Below the pieces are notes generated by a model. That model was not told where the DNA came from, ran no database searches, and saw nothing but the letters and a program-made list of their open reading frames with translations. This document shows positions 46,085-59,238 of a DNA stretch of 64,000 bases, one piece after another (the first letter of the stretch is position 1; every line of letters starts with the position of its first letter). The stretch covers positions 11,107,300-11,171,299 of the forward strand of contig NC_087158.1 of the NCBI RefSeq assembly GCF_035594125.1. Reading direction: 5' to 3'. The position numbers and the translations under genes were made by a program. The stretch is from Scylla paramamosain. Its lineage: Eukaryota > Arthropoda > Malacostraca > Decapoda > Portunidae.

Positions 46085-47215
46085 GTACATTCCTGTACAT
46101 TCTTGACATATCCTTGCCCCTGGAATGTCGTCCTTCTTTGCTCTAAGTGTTGCATGAAGTGTTGTAATTGCATCCATGTATTTGTAAACATCTTTAAGAG
46201 CATACCAAGAGCTTCTCTTGTTTTGACTCTATTTCATTTTCTGTGACTTGTTTTCCTTTTTCCACCTTTCTGAAAGCTTCCTCATCTACAAACATGAGTA
46301 AAATTACTTTCTCTTGTGCTGGAATATATAGGACTCCCGTTTGTTCAGGGTATTGTTGCTCATTCACAGATGCGTTGTATGGTTCTTCTGCTACAGTGAT
46401 GTCATCTTGCATAAAACCGTTCGTGCCATCTTGTTTGTACACCTATAAATTCACTATGTGGTATAAGTTTTTTTGTTCTTTATTTGATGCAACGTTTTTC
46501 AGTTTTGCGCGTCCTTTGCTTACAAGAGAAACAACTTCGTATGGGCCTATGTATTTTGCTTCTATTTTTCCTCCCTTTCAGTGATTATTTTTGCTGCTTT
46601 TTTAATTGTGCTAATGAGCCCTCAACTATTTCATTATATTCAGATGTATGTCTTTCATCACAGTTCTTCTTTTGTCTGTTTTGAGCTTTAGTAATATTCA
46701 TAGTGATTTTTTCTTCAGCTGCCTTTTTTCTGACAACAATCTCTCTGTAGCTCTTTAACAGTCTCTGCTGTCTTTACCCTAGTTCCTACCGCCTCACATG
46801 ATCCAGTATCTAGGTAGATTGGAAGCATGGGATCTCTCCTAGATATGGCAGTGAAAGGGGTGACAGCGCTGGCATGGACCGAAATACGATATCCAAATAG
46901 CATTCTCTTTATGTGCATATCCCAGTCGTTTTGTTTTTCATAAACACGTTCGATATATAGAGTTTTTTTGAGGGTTTGATTAAATCTCCTGCAATCCATT
47001 TGTTTGCGGATGATAGGCTAAAGCAATTCTGTGATCTATCTATAACTTGGCAAATGTGATGTCATTCAGTTCGTTGACAAATTCTCTCCCTTGGTTGGTG
47101 ATCAATGTTTCTATACAGCCAAATTCACATATGATATCTAAAAAGAACTGTGCAAATTCTGCTGCAGATTTGTGTTTTAAAGGTGAAGCAACTGGAAAAT
47201 TTTGTAAAGTAATCC
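46085..47215 (-). mobile_element. G3: integrase-bearing element fragment
   Basis: Minus-strand fragment with an integrase core and C-terminal region. 47279-47040 encodes KSAAEFAQFFLDIICEFG and LITNQGREFVNEL (the SDQGREF box with Ser-Asp changed to Thr-Asn). 46999-46715 encodes RRFNQTLKKTLY, DWDMHIKRMLFGYRISVHAS and TPF.AISRRDPMLPIYL. Further on, GPYEVVSLVSKGRAKLKNV and a VNL.VYK-like end are visible near 46580-46440. The pattern fits Ty3/gypsy-type or Ginger-type integrases; the rest of the element is absent. Confidence 0.7.
46715..46999 (-). pseudogene. G3 integrase core, second half
   Basis: MDCRRFNQTLKKTLYIERVY then DWDMHIKRMLFGYRISVHAS. The catalytic Glu in the usual ERFNQTL context is replaced (CRRFNQTL), so this copy could not catalyse strand transfer. 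The YR-SVHAS-TPF stretch normally follows the third catalytic residue. Confidence 0.65.
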
Positions 47216-47370
47216 CACGCTCTTGAATCTTCCGAGTTTTCCACCATCTGGCTACAACTACAAAGTCACTCTCAAACAAAATTTATATCTCTCACCTAAC
47301 TCCTTTGACTATAAGAAGTTTTTCGACTACTTAACTTCCAAAGTGCAGCACATTCTGACTCTCTTTCCTT

Positions 47371-48525
47371 TTGCAGAGATCTCCATTCTTGGAGACTTCA
47401 ATGTTTACCACCAGCTTTGACTTTCCTCTCCCTTCACTGACCATCCTGTGTGAACTAGCCTTCAACTTTGCTATCCTCCACGACCTAGAGCAATTGGTGC
47501 AACATCTTACTCATATTCCTGACTGTCTTCGAGATACACCGAACATTCTTCACCTTTTCCTGACCTCTAATCCTTCTGCTTATGCTGTCACCCTCTCTTC
47601 TCCGTTGGGCTCCTCTAACCACAATCTCATATCTGTATTTTGTCCCATCACTCCAATCGCTCCTCAGGGTCCCCCTAACCTAAGGTGCTTCTGGCATTTT
47701 GCCTCTGCTAGTTGGGGGGACCTGAGGAGGTATTTTGCTGATTTTCCTTGGAATGACTACTGCTTCTGTGTCAGAGACCCGTCTTTACTTGCTGAGCGCA
47801 TAACAGAGTTGATAGTGTCTGGCATGGAGGCGTACATTTCTCGCTCTTTTTCTCGACCTAAACCTTCCAAACCTTGGTTTAACACAGCTTGCTTTCATGC
47901 TATACATGATAGAGAGGTGGCCCACAAAAAGTATTTAAGCCTTCCATCACCAGAATCTCATGCACTTTATATTTCTGCCCAGAACCATGCCAAGTCTGTT
48001 CGCCAACTAGCCAAAAACTCCTTCATTAACAGAAAGTGTCAAAATCTTTCAAGATCTAGCTCCCCTCGTGACTTCTGGCACCTAGCCAAAAATATCTCCA
48101 ATAACTTTGCTTCTTCTTCTTTCCCTCCTTTATTTCAACCAGATTGCAGCACTGCTATCACATCTATTTCTAAAGCTGAACTTTTCGCTCAAACCTTCGC
48201 TAAAAACTCTACCTTGGACGATTCTGGGCTCGTTCCTCTCTTTCCTCCACTCTCTGACTACTTCATGCTACCTATTAAAATTCTTCGCAATGATGTTTTC
48301 CATGCCATCGCTGGCCTAAATCCTTGGAAAGCTTATGGACCTGATGGGGTCCCTCCTATTGTTCTCCTAAACTGTGCCTCCGTGCTTGCACCTTGCCTAG
48401 TCAAACTCTTTCAGCTCTGTCTGTCAACATCTACATTTCCTTCTTGCTGGAAGTTTGCCTACATTCAGCCTGTTCCTAAAAATGGTGACCATTCTAATCC
48501 TCAAACTACCATCCCATTGCTTTAA
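47371..48525 (+). CDS. LINE-A endonuclease end, linker and RT fingers (384 codons)
   Basis: After a short out-of-register start it encodes the endonuclease end ([34 protein letters not shown] with SNH for the catalytic SDH), a long linker ([50 protein letters not shown]) and RT fingers ([37 protein letters not shown]). It stops at 48525 where one base is missing from the TCCCTCAAACTAC context seen in sister copies. Reverse transcription and target nicking would be its roles if intact. The Asn in SNH would cripple nicking. Confidence 0.85.
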   Translation: MQRSPFLETSMFTTSFDFPLPSLTILCELAFNFAILHDLEQLVQHLTHIPDCLRDTPNILHLFLTSNPSAYAVTLSSPLGSSNHNLISVFCPITPIAPQGPPNLRCFWHFASASWGDLRRYFADFPWNDYCFCVRDPSLLAERITELIVSGMEAYISRSFSRPKPSKPWFNTACFHAIHDREVAHKKYLSLPSPESHALYISAQNHAKSVRQLAKNSFINRKCQNLSRSSSPRDFWHLAKNISNNFASSSFPPLFQPDCSTAITSISKAELFAQTFAKNSTLDDSGLVPLFPPLSDYFMLPIKILRNDVFHAIAGLNPWKAYGPDGVPPIVLLNCASVLAPCLVKLFQLCLSTSTFPSCWKFAYIQPVPKNGDHSNPQTTIPLL

Positions 48526-48745
48526 TTTCCTGCCCATCTAAAGTTTTTGAATCTATCCTCAACAGGAAGATTCTTAAACATCTATCACTTCACAACCTTC
48601 TATCTGATCGCCATTATGGGTTCTGTCAAGGCCGCTCTACTGGTGATCTTCTGGCTTTCCTTACTGAGTCTTGGTCATCCTCTTTTAGAGAATTTGATGA
48701 AACTTTTGCTGTTGCCTTGGACATATCAAAAGCTTTTGATAGAGT

Positions 48746-49822
48746 ATGGCACAAAGCTTTGATTTCCAAACTACCCTCCTACAGCTTCTATCCTTCTCTC
48801 TCTGTAACTTCATCTCAAGTTTCCTTTCTGACCGTTCTATTGCTGCTGTGGTAGACGGTCACTGTTCTTCTCCCAAATCTATTAATAGTGGTGTTCCTCA
48901 GGGTTCTGTCCTGTCACCAACTCTCTTCTTATTATTCATTAATGATCTTCTAAACCAAACTTCTTGTCCTATCCACTCCTACGCTGATGATACCACCCTG
49001 CACTTTTCCACGTCTTTTCATAGACGTCCAACCCTTCAGGAGGTAAACATAGCACGCAGGGAAGCCACAGAACGCCTGACTTTTGATCTTTCTAAAATTT
49101 CTGATTGGGGCAGAGCAAACTTGGTATTGTTCAATGCCTCAAAAACTCAGTTCCTCCATCTATCAACTCGACACAACCTTCCAGACAACTATCCCCTCTT
49201 CTTCAATGACACTCAGCTGTCCCCCTCTTCTACACTGAACATCCTCGGTCTGTCCTTTACTTATAATCTGAACTGGAAACTTCACATCTCATCTCTAGCT
49301 AAAACAGCTTCTATGAAGTTAGGTGTTCTGAGACGTCTCCGCCAGTTTTTCTCATCCCCCCAGCTGCTAACTCTGTACAAGGGCCTTATCCGTCCATGTA
49401 TGGAGTATGCTTCACATGTCTGGGGGGGTTTCACTCATACTGCTCTTCTAGACAGGGTGAAATCAAAAGCTTTTCGTCTCATCAACTCCTCTCCTCTAAC
49501 TGACTGTCTTCAGCCTCTTTCTCACCGCCGCAATGTTGCATATCTAGCTGTCTTCTACCGCTATTTTCATGCTAACTGCTCTTCTGATCTTGCTAACTGC
49601 ATGCCTCCCCTCCTTCCGCGGCCTCGCTGCACAAGACTTTCTTCTTTCTCTCACCCCTATTCTGTCCACCTCTCTAACGCAAGAGTTAACCAGTATTCTC
49701 AATCATTCATCCCTTTCTCTGGTAAACTCTGGAACTCCCTGCCTGCTTCTGTATTTCCACCTTCCTATGACTTGAATTCCTTCAAGAGGGAGGTTTCAAG
49801 ACACTTATCTACCAATTTTTGA
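48746..49822 (+). CDS. LINE-A reverse transcriptase palm to C-terminus (358 codons)
   Basis: Encodes, after about 20 out-of-frame residues, [37 protein letters not shown] (residues 49-68), [11 protein letters not shown] with the catalytic YADD at 79-82, [52 protein letters not shown], and a C-terminal region ending RHLSTNF-stop. The upstream motif [17 protein letters not shown] lies at 48718-48770 in another frame; a 2-nt insertion in CTTCTCTCTCTG near 48797 accounts for the shift. The stop is immediately followed by the conserved 3' untranslated region. Confidence 0.9.
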   Translation: MAQSFDFQTTLLQLLSFSLCNFISSFLSDRSIAAVVDGHCSSPKSINSGVPQGSVLSPTLFLLFINDLLNQTSCPIHSYADDTTLHFSTSFHRRPTLQEVNIARREATERLTFDLSKISDWGRANLVLFNASKTQFLHLSTRHNLPDNYPLFFNDTQLSPSSTLNILGLSFTYNLNWKLHISSLAKTASMKLGVLRRLRQFFSSPQLLTLYKGLIRPCMEYASHVWGGFTHTALLDRVKSKAFRLINSSPLTDCLQPLSHRRNVAYLAVFYRYFHANCSSDLANCMPPLLPRPRCTRLSSFSHPYSVHLSNARVNQYSQSFIPFSGKLWNSLPASVFPPSYDLNSFKREVSRHLSTNF

Positions 49823-49932
49823 CCACTGCCTTGACCCTTTTACGGGACTGGCATTTCAGTGGGCATTTTTTTTTATTGATTTTTGTTGCCCTTGGCCAGT
49901 GTCCTTCTTACATAAAAAGAATAAATAAATAA

Positions 49933-50060
<128 letters not shown>

Positions 50061-50288
50061 CGCTAGCCATGTAGAATGAATCTTTTATTAAATGTTCATA
50101 CGACAAAACACCACTTGAGGCATCAGTAACTAAAATTATAGAGATACTATGTATACATCTATGTACTGAAATACTCTGAATTTCAAGCCTTATGTGTTTG
50201 TAAATACACGCACATGTAAACCAATCACATCTCATAAAAGCTTGGAGGTGATTGGCCATTTGAATCCTCAGGCGACTACCAGCTGCAA

Positions 50289-50291
<3 letters not shown>

Positions 50292-50364
<73 letters not shown>

Positions 50365-50393
50365 GACATATCACTATTACATTACTAAATGTG

Positions 50394-50468
<75 letters not shown>

Positions 50469-50574
50469 GTCGTCCTGTCGATGTGTGGTCGTGATGAGAG
50501 AGAAAAAAAGACTATGCACATTTAGCAACATAATAGTGATCATATATCTTGTTTAAATAGTGATCATATATCTT

Positions 50575-50630
<56 letters not shown>
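50292..50630. repeat. TC/GA palindromic block
   Basis: TC tract 50292-50362, arm 50365-50398, TC tract 50397-50467, spacer, arm 50510-50548, GA tract 50578-50630. The two arms are inverted copies of each other (ACTAAATGTGCA against TGCACATTTAGC), and the TC and GA tracts complement one another. The word AATAGTGATCATATATCTT occurs twice in tandem at 50533-50573. Confidence 0.85.
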
Positions 50631-50632
<2 letters not shown>

Positions 50633-50749
50633 GGTAGTAGTAGTAGAAGTAGTATCTTCACTTGACCTGGTAACACTGCAAGGAAAATACACAGCTGGCA
50701 ACTCAGACCTGCCAGACATGGCCCAGCCAGCCGGGGACCCCATGTCAAC

Positions 50750-51265
<516 letters not shown>

Positions 51266-51351
51266 AACACACAAACGCACAGTTTTAGATGTAATGGTAC
51301 TGCACAACCAGAGCGCTGAATCACACCAGATGTGAGGACAAAACACACACT

Positions 51352-51965
51352 TTCAGGGATTTTGGTGAAACTTTCGCTGCTGTCTTAGATATATCAAAAT
51401 CTTTTGATACAGTCTTGCACAAAACTTTGACTTTCAAACTACCCTAGGCCTCTATCCTTTTCTCTGTAACTTCATCTCAAGTTTCCTTTTTGACTGTTCT
51501 ATTGCTGCTGTGGTAGATGGACACTGTTTTTCTCCTAAGTTTTATTTATTAACAGTGGTAATCTAAACCAAACTTCTTGTGTTATCCACTCCTATGCTGA
51601 TGATACAACCCTGCACTTTTTCACGTCTTTTCGTAGATGTTCAACCCTTCAAAAAGTAAACAGTTAATCCAGGGAAGCCACAAAATGCCTGCCTTCTGAT
51701 CTCTCAAAAATTTCTGATTGGGGCTGAGCAAACTTAGTAATGTTCAGTGCCTCAACTCAACTGTACCCCTCATCTACACTGAACATCCTCGGTCTGTCCT
51801 TTACTAGTCATCTAAACTGGAAACTTCACATCTCATCTCTAGCTAAAACTGCTTCTATTAAAATAGGTGCTCTGTGTCGTCTTTGCCAGTTTTCCTCACC
51901 CATCCCTCTTTCCTGCTAACTCTGGACAGGGGCCTTATATGTCCATGTATGGAGTTCGCTTCACC
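51352..51965 (+). mobile_element. LINE-A fragment, internal RT
   Basis: Starts at FRDFGETFAAVLDISKSFD (51352-51405) and runs past YADDTTLHF (51594-51620) to CTTATATGTCCATGTATGGAG at about 51960. It lacks the GVPQGSVL box by deletion (compare 51550-51560). Both 5' and 3' ends are missing. Confidence 0.85.
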
Positions 51966-52554
51966 ACACCACCCATGGCATGCCAATTTCCAACCTTGGA
52001 TGGGCCTACAAGCCCGGACCACGGTGCAGTGTGTTGTGTGGTGCAATGCAGTGATTACAGTGTTGTGAGTGTAATGAGGTGGCAGTGTGCGTTTGCGTTG
52101 AGTCAGACATTGGTGTGGGGAGGAAGAACTTCATTTTCCCGTCAGTTCTCAGGAAAAGGAGTCATGTAAATCCTCCCCCATATCTCGACACGCACGGAGG
52201 CCGCAGTTCTGCGAACACCGCTTGCAGCACGCCCGTCGGTCGCACCGTGCGTCACTGCCACGCGTCGCCAGACACCACCCCCGCGCACATAGCACAGGCC
52301 TACTAGTAGCTACATTTTAGCCAGGATTCTGTCTCACATTCCTGCTATTTACTCACTCTGAGCACTACCTGCCTCACACTTACTCAGCATGACGGATTCT
52401 CCGTCTTTAGAGCTCTCTGGAGTCCACATTTACCTGGGATGCATAGTACCGCTCAATCACTGAACTCTGAAAAGTACTTAAGGACCATCCTCATCCACCT
52501 TCACCATCGACACTGCCACTCACGCCCACCGCTGTCCCCTCACAGTTGTGACAT
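51966..52554. other. GC- and CpG-rich spacer, possible LTR of G2
   Basis: No coding signal. 52186-52287 is markedly CpG-rich. A TGACA followed by TGGCAGCGGTAAC at 52550-52567 could be the end of an LTR and a primer-binding site for G2; no paired LTR is present to confirm this. Confidence 0.4.
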
Positions 52555-53366
52555 GGCAGCGGTAACCTCCCTTCCTTAGTTTGTTATTTACAGGAAGCAG
52601 AGTAGCAAAGGATTCACTGTTGAAGAGTTACACCGACGGGAGGAAAAATGACAGATTTTCGTTACTTCTACAGGTGATGTCTTGGATGACTAATGCTACA
52701 GTTGCCATATCTGCACCAGCTGTTCCTTACCACTCATCAGACCTGCAGGACATGATATCCAATGCCACTACACAAGCTGCAGCTGTATTACCAGCGACTC
52801 ATAGCCAACCTGCCTCCCACCCTGCTACACCTGCCCTCTCTTCCGCCTCACGCGCTTAGGCAGTCACGCCCATTGCAGCTTACCTGCCAAGCAAATCTGC
52901 TCCACAGTGCCCAACCACCCTGCAATCAGATGCCAGCTTCCAGGTGTTTTGACAGTGGTGTCGATGGTGGCATGATTTTGCAGTCATGGTGAAACTGCAG
53001 AAAATGCCCAGAGAGAGCTCATACAATTCTGCACGTGCATTTCTCTTGATACGCAGAAAGTACTGAAGCACTCTTTGGCCATTCCTCCAGACACACATCT
53101 CAACGTGGACGACATACGTGATAGTCTACAGGCTCATTTCAAGAACTTATAAAATGGAGCCATTCGCCATCGAGATTTTCATTGGTGCAAGCCTTAGAGG
53201 TTGACTTGTGTTCTGGTGATCCCATCACGTGTGCCGAGACGCAGCTCAAGATGGTGATCCTTATGAGAGTTTGAGACTGGTGCAATGCCTCTGGTGCAAG
53301 AACTGGTGCAATGCCTCATCTCCCTTGATGCAACACTCTCTACATGCATTTGTCACTTCCTTTTGA

Positions 53367-53849
53367 TTGTTTGAGACTGCTCTTATTACAGCTTCTGGTA
53401 TTCATGAGTCAACTAGTCAATTTCGTGCAATTTCTGCTTACAAGAAGGGCCAACAAAAGCATAAAACTACTTCATCACAAGGGCCTGCAGTATCACAGTT
53501 TTCTCCCAGCTCTTCTTGCCAGTCTTGTTACCAGAAGCATAACCGCCAAAAGTGCCCTGCTGTTGACAGTACTTGCTCCAACTGCGGCCGGAAGGGTCAC
53601 AGGGCCAAGACCCCCAGATGCCCAGCCAAAAATGTATGGTGCATTGTTTGCAAACATACTATGAAAAATTCCACAGGGCAAACAAGAACAAGGATAGGGG
53701 TCAACTCAGCTCTTCAAGTTCTGGTAGAGCTTCTATTCTCAAGAAGAATGGCAGTTGTCAGGTTAGCTCCAGTTCCTCTGACAAATCTCCCCAGCCTGTT
53801 GAAGTGCATGCCCTACACGATGGCAAGGCCTCTAAATTCCAGATGCTAA
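53367..53849 (+). CDS. G2 Gag C-terminal region with zinc knuckles (160 codons)
   Basis: Open segment with two cysteine-histidine clusters: CQSCYQKHNRQKC (C-x2-C-x3-H-x4-C) and CSNCGRKGHRAKTPRC (C-x2-C-x4-H-x6-C), nucleocapsid-type motifs that bind element RNA. The flanking Lys/Ser-rich sequence fits nucleocapsid. The protease continues at 53800-53890 in another frame (573-start frame relative to 53000). The reading frame has lost Gag register after about residue 110. Confidence 0.75.
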   Translation: MFETALITASGIHESTSQFRAISAYKKGQQKHKTTSSQGPAVSQFSPSSSCQSCYQKHNRQKCPAVDSTCSNCGRKGHRAKTPRCPAKNVWCIVCKHTMKNSTGQTRTRIGVNSALQVLVELLFSRRMAVVRLAPVPLTNLPSLLKCMPYTMARPLNSRC

Positions 53850-53900
53850 CTGACACAGGAGCGAATGTCACTGTGTTTGATACTCCATCACCTGAAGATG
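53790..53900 (+). pseudogene. G2 aspartic protease core
   Basis: The frame from 53573 to 54001 contains KFQMLTDTGANVTVFDT. The DTG triad is preserved. The flap region and C-terminal strand are not recognisable before the stop. Confidence 0.7.
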
Positions 53901-54960
53901 CTGCAGCTTCTCAGATCCAGTCTGCAGCCTCTACCTGCCACAACTATACTCAATGCCGATGGCTCAAGGATGTCTCCTGCCTTGGGATGGTTTCAGGCTA
54001 GCCTGCAGCTTGGCAATAAGTTCTGCATTACCAAGTTTCAGGTACATGAGGGTATGCAGATTCCACTGCTGTCATTTGGCCACTGTTAGGAGTTGGTAAT
54101 TATATCTCCTGACTTCCCTAAACCCATCCTTGCCATTACGCATGTCAGCAGGTGTGCAGAATCATCCCTACTCTACATGTCATCACCTCCACAAGAGTTT
54201 TTTCTCAGTGAGTTTAGTGATGTGCTGGTGTCGAAGTCGGACCTTCAGACATCCCCACTCAAGATGGTGGTGGCCCCTCCAATGTGAATGCATCTGAAGG
54301 ATGAAGCCATTCCATTCACTGTTCACACACCTTGGCCGTTCCCCTTCACTTTTCACCATGCCACCCCATGGTTCTTGTGACTAAGAACAACGGTGTCCAC
54401 ATCATGGTGGACTTGACTAAACTAAATAGTCAAGTGTCATGCCCTGCATATCCTTCTCCTACACCGTTCTCTGCCATCAGTACATGCCATCGGCCAAGCT
54501 CTTCACCACAGTGGACGCCTTACATGGCTACTGGCGAATTTAACTCACCGAAGAAGACCAGCACTTCACCACCATCATCAAACCTTTTGTACGCTTCAAA
54601 CACTACAGAGGGTCTATTGGTTTTGCTGCCACAGGCGATGCCTTCTGTCTACATGGCAACATAGTTCTGCAAGGTATTGAAAGCTGTGCTAAGGTGGTGG
54701 ATGACATACTCTTGTTCAACAAGGATTTCCAGTCACCTACGGAGGATTCATCAGATGTTGACCAGGTGCAGAAAACATGGACAAGTTTATAATGGCTGCC
54801 TTTAGCATCAACATCTGTGGCTACACCACAAATAGAGATTGCATCTCTGCAGATCCAAATAAGATTGCTGCTATCTGTGAGTTTCCGAAGCCAGCGAACC
54901 TGACAGATCTTCGCTCCTTCATGGGCCTCGTAAACCAGCTAGCAGAATTCACCCCTGACT

Positions 54961-56114
54961 TTCTTTTTTGTGCTGGAGGGACACTGGCCAAGGGCAACAA
55001 AAATCTAATAAAAAAAAGCCCACTGAAATGCCGGTCCCCGAATAGGATCCGAAGCAGTAGTAAAAAATTGAAGGATAAGTGTCTTGAAACCTCACTCTTG
55101 AAGGAATTCAAGTCATAGGAAGGTGGAAATACAGAAGCAGGCGGGGAGTTCCAGAGTTTACCAGAGAAAGAGATGAATGATTGAGAATACCAGTAAACTC
55201 TTGCATTAGAGAGGTGGACAGAATAAGGTGAAAGAAAGAAGAAAGTCTTGTGTAGCAAGACCATGGGAGGAGGGGCAGCATGCAGTTAGCAAGATCAGAA
55301 GAGCAGTTAGCATGAAAATAGCAGATACAGCATTGTGGCAATGAGAAAGAGGCTGAAGACAGTCAGTTAGAGGAGTTGATGAGATGAAAAGCTTTTGATT
55401 CCACCCCATCTAAAAGAATGGTATGAGTGGAATACCCCCCAGACATGTGAAGTATATTCCATACATGGACGGATAAGGTCCTTGTACAGGGTTAGCAGGT
55501 GAGGGGGTGAGAAAAACTGGTGGAGATGTCTCAGAACGCCTAGTTTCATAGAAGCTGTTTTACCTTGAGATGAGATGTGAAGTTTCCAGTTTAGATTATA
55601 AGAAAAGGACAGACAGAGGATGTTCAGTGTAGAAGAGGGGGACAGTTGAGTGTCATTGAAGAAGAGAGGATAGTTGTCTGGAAAGTTGTGTCGAGTTGAT
55701 AGATGGAGGAATTGAGTTTTTGAGCCATTGAACAGTAGCAGGTCTGCTCTGCTCCAATCAGAAATTTTAGAGAGATCAGAAGGCAGGCATTCTGTGGCTT
55801 CCCTGCATGAACTATTTTCTTCCTGAAGGGTTGGATGTCTATGAAAAGATGTGAAAAAGTGCAGGGTGGTATCATCTGCATAGGAGTAGATAGGACAAGA
55901 AGTCTGATTTAGAAGATCATTGATGAATAATAGGAAAAGAGTGGGTGACATGACAGAACCCTGAGAAACACCTCTGTTAATATATTTAGGAGAAGAACAG
56001 TGACCATCTACCACAACAGCAATAGAACAGTCAGAAAGGATAGAAGCCGTAGGAAGGTAGTTTGGAAATCAAAGGCTTTTGATATGTCTAATGCAACAGC
56101 AAAAGTTTCACCAA
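54961..56114 (-). mobile_element. LINE-A copy inserted in G2
   Basis: On the minus strand it begins just before the RT motif (LDISKAFD context at 56085-56110) and continues through [32 protein letters not shown] (RT active site, about 55880) and [16 protein letters not shown]. It ends with the C-terminal domain and the 3' untranslated region and A-rich tail at 54961-55060. G2 sequence resumes directly at 56115. Confidence 0.9.
55367..56014 (-). CDS. LINE-A RT palm and thumb (215 codons)
   Basis: Open segment [18 protein letters not shown], then [30 protein letters not shown] with both catalytic Asp residues intact, KISDWSRADLLLFNGSKTQF and [18 protein letters not shown]. The frame is lost at 55367 within the C-terminal domain, which continues at 55206-55409 and 54821-55264 in other frames. 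It is a decayed but young-looking copy. Confidence 0.8.
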   Translation of the reverse strand: MVDGHCSSPKYINRGVSQGSVMSPTLFLLFINDLLNQTSCPIYSYADDTTLHFFTSFHRHPTLQEENSSCREATECLPSDLSKISDWSRADLLLFNGSKTQFLHLSTRHNFPDNYPLFFNDTQLSPSSTLNILCLSFSYNLNWKLHISSQGKTASMKLGVLRHLHQFFSPPHLLTLYKDLIRPCMEYTSHVWGVFHSYHSFRWGGIKSFSSHQLL

Positions 56115-57290
56115 ATCTCATTCATTCACCTGGACTCTGGACCATGACGAGGCTTTCAAGAGTAACAAGGAAGCTCTGCTGATACCATCTATCTTGGCAC
56201 CCTTCAACCCATCTTTGCCTGTCATGCTGCAGACAGATGCCTTGGGCCTCTACAGAATTGGGTATGCCCTCCTCCAGGACCACAGCCAGGGACGGTTGCA
56301 TCTAGTTCAGTGTGACTCTTGCTTCCTGATGGATGCTGAGACCCGTTATGCAACCGTAGAGCTGGAGTTACTGGCCATTACCTGGACCACTTCCAAGTGC
56401 AGACTTTACCTGTTTGGTCTGATCCACTTCACTCTGATGACTGATCACCATCCACTGATCCCGATTTTTAAGTCTTACACGCTGGACACAGTTGAGAATC
56501 CCCGCCTTCAGCACTTGAAGGAGAAAGTCTCACCATGAATCTTCATGGCTGAGTGGCTTACTTTGAAACAGCTGTGCATACCTAATGCACTCTCCAGAGC
56601 CCCAGTTTTCTCTCTCTCCCCTGAAGATGAGGCTGATTGTAAGGTGCCTGCAGTTTCCGTGCATCCTGCAACACCACTGCAGTGGATGAGTCATCACTTG
56701 CCACAGTCACTGGCAGGACCTTACAGGAGCTCCATGCCGCAGCAAGACAAGATCCTGCCCATGGACACCTCCCTTCTTGTGTGTATAGTGGCTTCCCTAC
56801 AAACTGTTACAACTTACATTTGTTTGTCCTCCCTTACTGGAAACTATGGAATGGCCTCTACGCAGATGGGGAGTTAGTCCTGTATAGTCAGAGGATAGTT
56901 GTTCCTGAAGCATTCCGTCACTGTACGCTTGCCTGCCTTCATAACAACCAATGATGGGTTGAAGCAACAAAATGCCAGGCAAGGCAGACAATATTTTGGC
57001 CAGACATTGACTTTGATATCAAGTCCACTATAGATGCCTGTGAATCATGCCAAGTATTACAGCCTAGCCAGCAACAGGAACCTCTTCTCTGTGACAACCA
57101 CCCAACAAGACCTTTGAAGACTGTCTCCGCTGCCTTTTTCCACCTTGCAGGGAAGACATTCCTCGTCATAGCAGACAGACTGTCTGGTTGGCCTGTGGTC
57201 ATGTCCTGCGGCCCTGACAGCACCACTACAAGTCATCATGATGCTCTGCGGTACATAAGCCGCTGCCTGCTAGGCTCTCCCGCCCGCCTT
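56115..57290 (+). mobile_element. Ty3/gypsy element G2, right part: RNase H and integrase
   Basis: Continues G2 after the LINE-A insertion with TWTLDHDEAFKSNKEALL, then RNase H (56194-56538), a spacer, and integrase: zinc-binding region (CTLACLHNNQ, CESCQVLQPSQQQEPL; 56920-57080) and the start of the catalytic core (LVIADRLSGWPVVMSC; 57160-57210). It stops near 57290; the second half of the integrase and a 3' LTR are absent. Confidence 0.85.
56194..56538 (+). CDS. G2 RNase H domain (115 codons)
   Basis: Encodes VMLQTDALGLYRIGYALLQ (first catalytic Asp), ATVELELLAITWTTSK (catalytic Glu) and FTLMTDHHPLIPIF (third Asp). These are the standard gypsy RNase H motifs, which degrade the RNA strand of the RNA-DNA hybrid during element replication. 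All three acidic residues are present. The domain is intact, but the element around it is not. Confidence 0.85.
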   Translation: MAPFNPSLPVMLQTDALGLYRIGYALLQDHSQGRLHLVQCDSCFLMDAETRYATVELELLAITWTTSKCRLYLFGLIHFTLMTDHHPLIPIFKSYTLDTVENPRLQHLKEKVSP

Positions 57291-58012
57291 GACCAACATA
57301 GTAACATTACAACAGAAATGCATAACTGGCAACTCATACTGGCAGGCTGCAGGCTTAGCCAGCCCAGGACCCCAATTCTCCACGAGTGCTGCTCCACTGA
57401 CTCACAAGCAAGCAGTTCCTGTTCTGCACTTTATTACAAATTTTGTAAATCACAGACAAGCCAAATGAGTTAGTGGTATCCAGTGTGTAGGAGTAAAGAA
57501 ACAGAGACCTCCCTAAAGTGTAAATGCCTGTCGTGTCATGTGAGCCACTGTTTGCTGATTTATATTAACAAGTTAAATCTAACGACATGTGAAAGTAAGC
57601 AATTTTATTTTTTTTTTTTATATAATCCATTTGACTCAACTTTTTTTTTTAAACAGTAAGGTTTACTCAGTATATCTTTGTATTATAAACATGGATTTTC
57701 ATTTGACAAAAGTTGACGACAACCCTGCTCTGTGAAGACAATCACTTCCATTTGACAGTGCAGATGGAAAAAGACGATGGAAAGAGGCAAAAGCTGACGG
57801 AAAAAAAAATTATGAAAAATCTTCTAGTGTGACTGCGCCCTTTGAAATCCTCTGGATACTGTGCATGTGAGTGATGAGGATTTCATAGCAAATTATAGGT
57901 TTCCTTGCCATAAAAACCTGTGGCTGACTGAGGAACTTGAGCCACATCTTAAGAAAAACAGTGACAGAGAGAGCGTGTGGGACAGCACTGTGTACTGTAT
58001 TTGCTGATGTAC
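57291..58012. other. Unassigned spacer
   Basis: Two poly-T runs (57609-57620, 57640-57650) and no coding segment. 57310-57380 weakly resembles 50690-50755 (CTGGCAACTCA, then CAGCC and GACCCC), perhaps another dispersed repeat. Confidence 0.45.

Positions 58013-59238
<1,226 letters not shown>

Larger units (their letters stand above)
52555..54960 (+). mobile_element. Ty3/gypsy element G2, left part: gag, protease, RT traces
   Basis: Possible primer-binding site at 52555. Degraded Gag from 52680 with two zinc-binding motifs (53510-53640), protease (MLTDTGANVTVFD, 53843-53881), RT fingers (PCHPMVLVTKNNGVHIMVDL, 54350-54412), then scattered RT pieces, ending in DLRSFMGLVNQLAEFTPD (54903-54960), the segment that normally precedes RNase H. 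Interrupted at 54961 by LINE-A. Multiple frameshifts. Confidence 0.85.

Noticed and set aside
57780..57845. Terminal repeat of a DNA transposon (TAGTGTGACTGCGCCCTT)
   Set aside because: Resembles ends of some transposons, but no inverted partner was found within about 1 kb.
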